Shown: one piece after another, positions 1 to 6,443 of the stretch
Layout: each line of letters starts with the position of its first letter
Numbering within the stretch: the first letter of the stretch is position 1
Source of the DNA: a bacterium
GTDB lineage: Bacteria; Desulfobacterota; Anaeroferrophillalia; Anaeroferrophillales; Tharpellaceae
DNA length: 10,654 bases
NCBI GenBank assembly: GCA_029935295.1
Contig: JAOZKP010000082.1
Span: 1 to 10,654, forward strand
Direction of reading: 5' to 3'
Notes under the pieces: generated by a model
Databases searched by the model: none
What the model was told of the DNA's origin: nothing
What the model saw: only the letters and a program-made list of their open reading frames with translations
Program-made: the position numbers and the translations under genes

Positions 1-72
1 ATTTTGGATAATCAACCCTTAACCGCTAAACTAAAAGCCGAGCTTGATTATTATTTGAGTGATGTGTTGTAA
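1..72 (+). CDS. 3' end of an upstream gene, product unknown (partial)
   Basis: Frame 1 is open from the first base to a TAA at 70-72 and gives 23 residues ending in ELDYYLSDVL. The peptide has an ordinary, helical, charged composition, so it reads like the true C-terminus of a protein whose body lies outside the window. It is too short to assign a family. A restriction or modification subunit would suit the neighbourhood, but that is only a guess. It lies 189 bases upstream of the first operon gene on the same strand. Confidence 0.5.
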   Translation: MLDNQPLTAKLKAELDYYLSDVL

Positions 73-82
73 TGGTTGTCGG

Positions 83-241
83 ATGTCTAGTAAATTGAAT
101 TTTTTTGCTAATGGTGCTTGCAAATTGTTAGTCGCAGGGTATATAGGGGGGGGGAATTCGAATGATTATAGGGAAGACCTTGCTTACTACGAAACTCATA
201 TTTGTGAGGAAATAAAGTTCGATTTTTTTGTGGTTTGTTAA
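83..241 (+). CDS. Possible small ORF in the leader, 52 aa, unknown
   Basis: An ATG at 83 opens a 52-codon frame ending in TAA at 239-241, just before the large gene; an in-frame ATG at 59 would lengthen it to 60 codons but overlaps the end of the upstream gene. The downstream half (REDLAYYETHICEEIKFDFF) has a protein-like mix of charged and hydrophobic residues. No convincing Shine-Dalgarno sequence precedes the start. The frame runs through nine consecutive G (146-154), which encode three glycines, so any slippage there would break it. It could be a leader peptide, a degraded gene fragment, or chance. I do not recognise a family. Confidence 0.25.
   Translation: MSSKLNFFANGACKLLVAGYIGGGNSNDYREDLAYYETHICEEIKFDFFVVC
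118..145 (+). promoter_or_regulatory. Weak candidate sigma-70 promoter of the operon
   Basis: TTGCAA (118-123) and TATATA (140-145) are separated by 16 bases, each matching about four of six consensus positions. The site lies in the only sizeable gap before the first operon gene and would put transcription start near the run of nine G. AT-rich sequence gives many such matches by chance, so this is suggestive only. Confidence 0.2.
146..154 (+). repeat. Homopolymer run of nine G in the operon leader
   Basis: Nine consecutive G follow directly on TATATA in an otherwise AT-rich leader. Runs of this length are prone to slipped-strand mispairing and are known in some bacteria as contingency loci. 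Here the run lies either in a 5' leader or inside the doubtful small ORF, so length change could alter expression. It could also be a sequencing or assembly artefact. Confidence 0.6.
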
Positions 242-248
242 ATTAATC

Positions 249-253
249 AGAAG
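249..253 (+). promoter_or_regulatory. Ribosome binding site that favours the ATG at 262
   Basis: AGAAG sits eight bases upstream of ATG 262. The alternative in-frame GTG at 253 overlaps this element and has no Shine-Dalgarno-like sequence ahead of it, so the ATG is the better start for the large gene. Confidence 0.5.
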
Positions 254-261
254 TGTTAGAG

Positions 262-3200
262 ATGGCTCAAATGCAATATTTAAATTCTAAATTTTTAAAA
301 TTATATAGAGGAAGGGAATTAAAAGAATTATTTGAATGTTCAACTAACGACGAAGATATTTTAAAAAAAATAGCAAATGAACTTTGGTTAAGACTTCATA
401 AGTATCAAAGTAAATTTTACAAATCATTATACCACGACGTTTGTGATACTTTAGAAAAAAAGTCGATAATAATCGAAAATCATCAAAGAAAAACATGCAT
501 GAGGAGTGTAAAAAAAAATGGAGGTGAAAAATATACACCCAGCGAGTCAAGTTTTGAAAGTATTCTAAAATCCATTAGTATTAAAGGGTTTGACGCACTT
601 TTATCCTGTGGTGTCAGAGATTTTAGTGGGTTTCTACGTTTAACAGAGAAAAATTTACGTCAGGCCGAAATTTCTTCAAGTACTGTAGCCGAATTGATGG
701 AGGTTCAGCAAAGCCAAATCGTTGATTTGGCAAAATCGAATCAGGTAAAAAAGAATGTTCCAATACATAAAAATAACAACAAAGAAAAACAAAACATAGT
801 TAACAAAAATGAATGGGTAACGTATTCCAATTCACAGTCAACCCCCATCCCAGATGATTTACTTGAAGACCTCTCAGTTAAAGCTCGAAAGATTCTTTCT
901 CGAAAGCAGATTATTTCATGTGAACAGCTCCTTCGTCTTAGCAAGCAAAACGTTGTAATAATAGCAGGGTCTAGGGATTTAATATATGAAATTGATCAGT
1001 TGCAGCGTAAAATTCGTAGAAAAGCTTTACGGTCAAACTCGATAGTTGTTTCCCAAACAGAAAAGATACTCCCAAAAGCAAGAAAAACAACATTTAATAT
1101 TGAATCTTCACAAGAAAAAGGCGTTCAAATATGCCCCAAAAATTTTGAAGTCGATACTGTTTTAGAGCAAACCCCGATACCAGATGATTTACTTGAAACG
1201 CTTTCAGCAAGAACACAAACAATTTTTCGCCGTGAGAATATTCTGTTTTGTGAACAGCTCCTTGAATATGGAAATATGGAGCTGTTCGCCTTGAAGCACG
1301 CAGGCAAAAAAACAGTAGCTGAGATAACTGATTTACAGAGAAAAATTATTCAGCAAAGTAAATCATATCAACAAGAAAAAACTCCTCTTTCATATATGGA
1401 GAAGATGGTGTACGACCCAGCTGACTGGAGTCTTTTATCTTCTACTTTGCCTCAGTTATTTCGGGTTTCATACCCTTTCCATAATCCATTGTTTGACAAT
1501 CTAAAGCTTACAATTATTGATCTTGGAATTCCTTTCACAGACATTGAAAAACTTTCTCGGATTTTACTTTTTCCTGAAGACCCTGCAGAATTTTTATTCT
1601 CAATCAGTGTTGGTTATTTTATTCAAGCTGATATCAGTGATGAAACACTTTCTATTTTGCTTAACCATTTATCCTGTGTTTCCGGTTTTAAGGGAAGCTA
1701 TAAAGAGTTTTTAGCAACTGCAAAAATATCGGACAAGTATATATATAGTGATTTGAATACTGAAATATTTGGAGGGCTTCAGCTCTCGCCATTTTCTTGT
1801 CCGACCTGCCTCATAAAAAATGATGATGAAAATTTAGTTGTTACTTGGGGTGTTGTTGCAGAAATGAATGAAAGAAGCATTGTTGAACAATTCAGTTTTA
1901 CAATTCAGGCTTTTAAGGTAATTCAGAATGTTTGGGGTCTCAAAAAAGATGCATTGGAAATAGAAAATAGGATATCGGAAGGGTTGCCGACAGATGCGTA
2001 CCGTAGCTTCGAAGAAATTATAGATGCATTCGTATATTTGGCTGTGAACAACGAACGTGACCACTTTATTTTAAAAGGTCGTTTGGGGTGTTTTGAAGGA
2101 CGAAAGTGGCCGCTTGAAGAATTAGGACAACATTTAAGTTTAACCCGCGAGCGAATTCGACAAGTTGAAAAAAAATTAATGCCTGTCTTGAAAAAGCCTC
2201 GAATAGTTAGAAAACTGTATCTTTTGTGGCTTTATATAAATGTGAAGCTTGTTCTTTCTGGTGGTATATGTAGTGCACCAGAAATGGCAGAATATTTAAA
2301 AGCACGATTAAAGTGGCCCGCACCTACGTCAGTTAAAGCTATTGCTTCACTCATTGCTTTACACGAAACTTATGAGGTTGTTTGGGAGTCTCCTGCTCAA
2401 ATTATAATACCAAAGCATAAATGTGTTAACTGTAAAGATATAAGACTTCTATTAAGAAAACTTGTAGATGCCCGAGAAAATGGTGTGATCTCTTTTGAAG
2501 ATGCAACTACAGAAATGCATAAATTCTGTAGATCGCAGGCCTGTGATAAATCGCATGAAGTTGTTAAATTTTCAAACGAATACCTACATTTTATTAGTGA
2601 TTCTATCGAAGAAATTTTTGCAGATGAAAATGCATTTTATACTAAATATGCTTGGGCTCAAAAATATAACAAATGGCGACTGCTACTTGTTGAAACGGTG
2701 GTGCAGAAGGCTGGTCGGCCAATGCATTTCACAGAGGTGCATGAGGAAGTGAATAAGGGTAGGCCGGTTGACGAGCAACTTTCGGAACGAATTATTTACG
2801 CTAACATTGAAAGATCTCCAGACTTATTGTTATGGGATCGTGGGACGTACATCCATCGAGACATTTTTTCTATGCCTCACGATTTGATTGTAAACATTGA
2901 AAATGACATTATTCTTCGGCTTAGGAAAGACAAGATTCCCTATTTGTCGGTTAGTGGAATCTTCACATTTTATGAAAATAAATTAGTGTCACTAGGTATC
3001 CCAAGTGAAAGTGCACTTTATTCCTGTTTGCGTGAATCCAGTAATAAAAAATTGAATTTTCTAAAATTTCCATACATCTTGAAAAATGATGCTAAATCAA
3101 AATATACACCTATTCCACTTGTGCTTGAATCCTTTGTGCTGAACCGTGAGGGAATAGTAACCTATAGTGAATTGAAAAACTTAGCCATAGAAACTTTCTG

Positions 3201-4179
3201 TTTAAATGATACAAGGTTCTCGTTTTTTTTCCAAAGAATTCCAAATTTATTAAGGATAAATCGTGGAGAATATGTACACTTAGATCAAATGGAGATTGAT
3301 GAAAGTAAACTAGAACCAATTATCGATCATCTTAAAAAACTACTTGAAAATTATCCGCATGTTTCCGTCAAAAAACTTTTTGATGATAAAAAGATAACAT
3401 GTAAACTCTGTGGCATTTTGACACCTATATTTCTATATTCTATAATACAGCATTTTTTTTATGAACAGTTTGATCTTATAAGGTACCCTCAAATCAGGAA
3501 AGTTAGTAAAATTGACAAAAATAATCAATCAATCGGTGTTTCATTAGAGATAATGAACTATCTTCGAGAAAAAGGTTCACCCTGTAGTCTGGCCGAGTTA
3601 TATTTGTATTTTGTGGATGAATTAGGTTACGGTAACCAAAATGTTTATTTGGCATCCAACTCTCGCAAAAATATTTTGCGTTACAGTGAGGGTGTAATTG
3701 TTCTAATGGAAACACTAAAATGGACTGAATTTAAACAAGAAACTTTGAAAAAAATAGCGGATGATCATCTGAATAATCGTAAAAATGCAGGTAAACCATT
3801 TGGTCTTATTTCACATCTTTATGATTATATGTATGATTATTTGCCTGAACTTCCTAGTCATATTTCATGGACGCCAACAATTATCGGAGAACTTTTACTT
3901 AAAGATGGTGAATATCGTATTTTGGGCACACAGCGTAATGCCTTCGTGTCAGCTTCTAACTCGGATAGTATAGAAAATCTTTGCGATCTACTTTATTACA
4001 TACTTGATGCGGAGTATGATGGTGCGGCAAATATTGATGCTTTCATTAAGGATATGCGAGAGGTTGGCATCCTAAAGAAAAGTCTAAACTCTATGATGCT
4101 GGGGCCTAACAGTCGAGTTGTTATTGATGGGAAAGTGATACAATTAACGGGATTAGACGATCGTGTTGAAAACACTTAA
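262..4179 (+). CDS. Giant multidomain protein with alpha-CTD-like, sigma region 4 and HARE/winged-helix modules
   Basis: This 1305-aa, probably cytoplasmic protein looks like a DNA-binding scaffold built from transcription-machinery parts; residues are counted from ATG 262 (GTG 253 would add three). Residues about 100-157, 194-253 and 304-364 are three repeats resembling the helix-hairpin-helix domain of RNA polymerase alpha. Each has a basic residue (K108, K207, R317) where E. coli alpha has DNA-contacting R265, and the third keeps a GKKT motif like alpha's GKKS. Residues about 599-645 are a clear sigma-70 region 4 with the recognition-helix motif TRERIRQVE (628-636). Residues about 807-867 resemble a HARE-HTH domain (compare RNA polymerase delta), and several winged-helix-like units seem to follow to about 1160. 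Two CxxC pairs (513-516, 721-724) might bind zinc. I see no sigma region 2 and no catalytic motif. The N-terminal 95 residues are lysine-rich and unassigned. Its 3' end overlaps the helicase gene by 17 bases, so the two are probably translated together. Function is inferred; the sigma4 call is firm, the alpha-CTD call good, the winged-helix calls moderate. Confidence 0.95.
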   Translation: MAQMQYLNSKFLKLYRGRELKELFECSTNDEDILKKIANELWLRLHKYQSKFYKSLYHDVCDTLEKKSIIIENHQRKTCMRSVKKNGGEKYTPSESSFESILKSISIKGFDALLSCGVRDFSGFLRLTEKNLRQAEISSSTVAELMEVQQSQIVDLAKSNQVKKNVPIHKNNNKEKQNIVNKNEWVTYSNSQSTPIPDDLLEDLSVKARKILSRKQIISCEQLLRLSKQNVVIIAGSRDLIYEIDQLQRKIRRKALRSNSIVVSQTEKILPKARKTTFNIESSQEKGVQICPKNFEVDTVLEQTPIPDDLLETLSARTQTIFRRENILFCEQLLEYGNMELFALKHAGKKTVAEITDLQRKIIQQSKSYQQEKTPLSYMEKMVYDPADWSLLSSTLPQLFRVSYPFHNPLFDNLKLTIIDLGIPFTDIEKLSRILLFPEDPAEFLFSISVGYFIQADISDETLSILLNHLSCVSGFKGSYKEFLATAKISDKYIYSDLNTEIFGGLQLSPFSCPTCLIKNDDENLVVTWGVVAEMNERSIVEQFSFTIQAFKVIQNVWGLKKDALEIENRISEGLPTDAYRSFEEIIDAFVYLAVNNERDHFILKGRLGCFEGRKWPLEELGQHLSLTRERIRQVEKKLMPVLKKPRIVRKLYLLWLYINVKLVLSGGICSAPEMAEYLKARLKWPAPTSVKAIASLIALHETYEVVWESPAQIIIPKHKCVNCKDIRLLLRKLVDARENGVISFEDATTEMHKFCRSQACDKSHEVVKFSNEYLHFISDSIEEIFADENAFYTKYAWAQKYNKWRLLLVETVVQKAGRPMHFTEVHEEVNKGRPVDEQLSERIIYANIERSPDLLLWDRGTYIHRDIFSMPHDLIVNIENDIILRLRKDKIPYLSVSGIFTFYENKLVSLGIPSESALYSCLRESSNKKLNFLKFPYILKNDAKSKYTPIPLVLESFVLNREGIVTYSELKNLAIETFCLNDTRFSFFFQRIPNLLRINRGEYVHLDQMEIDESKLEPIIDHLKKLLENYPHVSVKKLFDDKKITCKLCGILTPIFLYSIIQHFFYEQFDLIRYPQIRKVSKIDKNNQSIGVSLEIMNYLREKGSPCSLAELYLYFVDELGYGNQNVYLASNSRKNILRYSEGVIVLMETLKWTEFKQETLKKIADDHLNNRKNAGKPFGLISHLYDYMYDYLPELPSHISWTPTIIGELLLKDGEYRILGTQRNAFVSASNSDSIENLCDLLYYILDAEYDGAANIDAFIKDMREVGILKKSLNSMMLGPNSRVVIDGKVIQLTGLDDRVENT
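841..1353 (+). repeat. In-register duplicated alpha-CTD-like module within the large gene
   Basis: Bases 841-1020 and 1171-1353 encode the second and third helix-hairpin-helix repeats. The match persists at DNA level with a constant offset of 330 bases (110 codons). 841-877 and 1171-1207 differ at about six of 37 positions, and TGTGAACAGCTCCTT occurs identically at 919-933 and 1249-1263. Both copies start with the peptide TPIPDDLLE and share CEQLL and LQRKI. This points to a fairly recent internal duplication; the first repeat (about 559-732) is more diverged. Confidence 0.8.
2056..2196 (+). other. Sigma-70 region 4 domain inside the large gene
   Basis: The 47 codons follow the standard sigma region 4 plan: an ILKGRLG turn, a first helix PLEELGQHL, and a second helix containing TRERIRQVEKK. 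This is nearly the family pattern LEEIG...TRERIRQIE. In sigma factors this helix-turn-helix binds the -35 promoter element and the beta flap. Its place in the middle of a 1305-residue protein, without the core-binding region 2, argues against an ordinary sigma factor. Confidence 0.9.
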
Positions 4180-6280
4180 ATTATTACCTGTCTATGACAG
4201 TGAATATTACGATTTGATTCGTGACCTGCAAGTTCCTTTACTTTGTCACGCAAAAGATTATCTACGGGGAGTAGGTTTTTTTACTTCTGGGTGGTTGCGC
4301 CTTGCCGCACAGGGGATGTCAATGTTCGTGGCCGAAGGAGGTTTGGCGAGGATTGTAGTTTCACCAATTCTTGAAGAGGCTGATTGGGAAGCATTGAAGT
4401 TGGGAGAAACTGCTAAAACAATATCCAGCCTCAGAGGGATTCTTTCACGAAACATCGATGATCTCGCCTTGACATTAGAGAATGACACTCGCAATGCACT
4501 TGCATGGATGGTTGCCGATGGTTTTCTTGAGTTTCGTTTTGCACTACCACGAAATCCTAGAACCGTTGGAGATTATCACGACAAAGTTGGAATTTTTACG
4601 GATGAGAATGGGGATCGGGTAGCTATTCATGGTTCTTTCAATGACTCTGTTAAAGCATCTTTAAATGGTGAAGCTTTCTCGGTATTCAAGTCGTGGGACC
4701 CAGGACAGGTACCATATGTTGAAATGCATCAGATGAGACTTGAGGCTTTATGGAACAATCAAAATAAACAGTTTAACGTGTACCGTATCTCTGAAGCCAT
4801 CCGTGAAAAATTTATCCAATTAAGGACTTCTGCTACTCGGCCGTACACCCATTCAACATCACAACAAATAACTGCACTATCACCACATTGTACTATAAAA
4901 CTTCACGATTACCAAAAAGCAGCTATCGAAAAGTGGCATCAATCGGGAAGACGTGGAGTTTTTGAAATGGCTACGGGCACAGGTAAAACAATTACTTCGC
5001 TGGCCGCCGCTGTTTCTGTCCACCAAGAACAGGGACGTCTGGCTTTAATTGTTCTCGTTCCTTATTTGCACCTGCTAGAACAGTGGGAAAAAAATTGTCG
5101 CCAATTTGGTTTTGAACCTATTCTTTGCAGTGGACAGCATGGGCGATGGCAGATTAGTGTGAAATCAGCAATTCAGGATTTTAACATTGGTGTGAAAAAC
5201 CATATTTGTATTCTTGCGGTACACAAAACAGCCTCGACGGATAGATTTGCTACAGCAATCCGTCGTATCCCGACAGCGAACACTTTACTTGTTGGTGACG
5301 AAGCACATGGACTTGGTGCGTCACATTTGCGCAAAGCCCTAACCGAAAGTGCCGGTCTGCGTCTCGGATTATCTGCCACACCCAGGCGTTGGTTTGATGA
5401 TGAAGGAACCAGTACCATTTTCAGTTATTTTGGTCCAACCTGTTTTGAATATACTTTAGATCAGGCAATTGGTGAATTTCTTACGCCTTACGAGTATCTT
5501 CCACAATTAGTTAGTCTTACGAATGAGGAAACTGACCAGTATAATGAGATAACCCAAAAAATTGTCGCCATTGCTCGGTCGGCAGAACATAACCCAGAAC
5601 TCCGTAAACGTTTGCAAAAGTTGCTCTTACAACGCGCACGTATTATTTCGTTGGCATGTCAAAAACTGCCAGCACTTCTTCAATTACTTCGTAGTATGGT
5701 GGAAGACTACCAGCAACGGGGTGAAGAGCTAAATGGCATCCTTATATATTGTCCACCTGGGGGGCACAGGGAAGTGTTACGAGTAGTTTCAGCTCTTGGA
5801 TTACGTTGTCATGAGTTCGTTCATGAGGTTAGTTTGTCTGAGCGAGAAAAGCTTTTGAAGCAATTTGATACCGGTGACATTCAGGTTCTTGTTGCGATCA
5901 AGTGCCTCGATGAAGGAGTTGACGTGCCTTCGACAAGAATTGCTTTCATACTTGCCAGCAGTACTAACCCTCGCGAGTTTGTCCAGCGGCGAGGGAGAAT
6001 CCTCCGTAAGGCGGCAGGAAAAAACCATGCAGTTGTCTATGATTTTATTGTTGCACCTCCGCTTGACAGGTTGAACCTGAAGCTTAGTTCGGATGTATCC
6101 ATTCTCCAACGAGAAATGCCTCGTTTTGTTGAGTTTGCCTCCTCTGCAATGAACAAATTCAGTGCTCGGGCGGTGGTGCGGGATATTCTTGATCATTTGG
6201 AAATGTTAAATTTGCTCGATGAAAAACCGTGGGATGTTTATCAAACCTTGAAACGATGGGATTGGGGTGAAAATGATTAA
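4163..6280 (+). CDS. PLD-family nuclease fused to SF2 DEAH helicase
   Basis: This 705-aa protein probably cuts DNA and translocates on it or remodels it with ATP. The N-terminal part (about 1-200) has one phospholipase-D motif: H139, K141 and D146 followed by G157-S158-F159-N160. PLD-type nucleases with a single motif usually pair two subunits to form the active site. The helicase part starts near residue 235 with an LHDYQ motif, then Walker A ATGTGKT (270-276), DEAH (379-382), SATP (404-407) and motif VI QRRGR (608-612), so all core SF2 motifs look intact. The architecture resembles PLD-helicase restriction proteins associated with DNA phosphorothioation loci and related defence systems (family knowledge, not searched). 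It starts with GTG inside the preceding gene, with GGGA ten bases upstream; TTG at 4166 is the only close alternative. Its stop overlaps the next small gene by eight bases. The helicase and nuclease calls are firm; the substrate is unknown. Confidence 0.96.
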   Translation: MLKTLKLLPVYDSEYYDLIRDLQVPLLCHAKDYLRGVGFFTSGWLRLAAQGMSMFVAEGGLARIVVSPILEEADWEALKLGETAKTISSLRGILSRNIDDLALTLENDTRNALAWMVADGFLEFRFALPRNPRTVGDYHDKVGIFTDENGDRVAIHGSFNDSVKASLNGEAFSVFKSWDPGQVPYVEMHQMRLEALWNNQNKQFNVYRISEAIREKFIQLRTSATRPYTHSTSQQITALSPHCTIKLHDYQKAAIEKWHQSGRRGVFEMATGTGKTITSLAAAVSVHQEQGRLALIVLVPYLHLLEQWEKNCRQFGFEPILCSGQHGRWQISVKSAIQDFNIGVKNHICILAVHKTASTDRFATAIRRIPTANTLLVGDEAHGLGASHLRKALTESAGLRLGLSATPRRWFDDEGTSTIFSYFGPTCFEYTLDQAIGEFLTPYEYLPQLVSLTNEETDQYNEITQKIVAIARSAEHNPELRKRLQKLLLQRARIISLACQKLPALLQLLRSMVEDYQQRGEELNGILIYCPPGGHREVLRVVSALGLRCHEFVHEVSLSEREKLLKQFDTGDIQVLVAIKCLDEGVDVPSTRIAFILASSTNPREFVQRRGRILRKAAGKNHAVVYDFIVAPPLDRLNLKLSSDVSILQREMPRFVEFASSAMNKFSARAVVRDILDHLEMLNLLDEKPWDVYQTLKRWDWGEND
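6264..6269 (+). promoter_or_regulatory. Ribosome binding site for the 56-aa gene
   Basis: GGGGTG lies three bases upstream of ATG 6273 and continues into GA. A purine-rich site at this distance, inside the end of the helicase gene, supports the reality of the short reading frame. Confidence 0.4.
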
Positions 6281-6443
6281 TGAAAAAATTGTTGAAAAGC
6301 TAAACGTATATTCTGATGAAGTTCGTGAGCTGGCAATGCAGGCAATCCAGTTGTCTGAGTCTTTTCCTGAAAAGGCGATAGCTGACCAACTCCAAGGTAT
6401 TGTACGGAGACTTGCCAAACAACAAGATGGTGACGATCAATGA
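6273..6443 (+). CDS. Small acidic helical protein, 56 aa, unknown
   Basis: The reading frame starts at ATG 6273, overlaps the end of the helicase gene by eight bases, and stops with TGA at 6441-6443. That stop forms an ATGA overlap with the next start. Without it the operon would have an unexplained 159-base hole, whereas with it every junction is tight. The product begins MINEKIVEKL and ends QQDGDDQ. It looks mostly helical and charged, with no transmembrane segment and no cysteines, so an adaptor between helicase and ATPase or a small regulatory subunit is possible. I do not recognise a family. Reality rests on the overlaps and the Shine-Dalgarno-like site. Confidence 0.65.
   Translation: MINEKIVEKLNVYSDEVRELAMQAIQLSESFPEKAIADQLQGIVRRLAKQQDGDDQ

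Noticed and set aside
253..261. GTG at 253 as start of the large gene
   Set aside because: It overlaps the AGAAG element that serves ATG 262 and has no Shine-Dalgarno site of its own. It remains possible and would add three residues.
262..4179. Reading the large gene as an ordinary sigma factor
   Set aside because: Only region 4 is present; no region 2 core-binding or -10 recognition segment is visible, and the length is two to three times that of a sigma factor.
5801..6196. 131-codon open frame on the minus strand
   Set aside because: Antisense to the helicase C-terminal motifs, which are clearly the coding strand; no recognisable domain or start signal.
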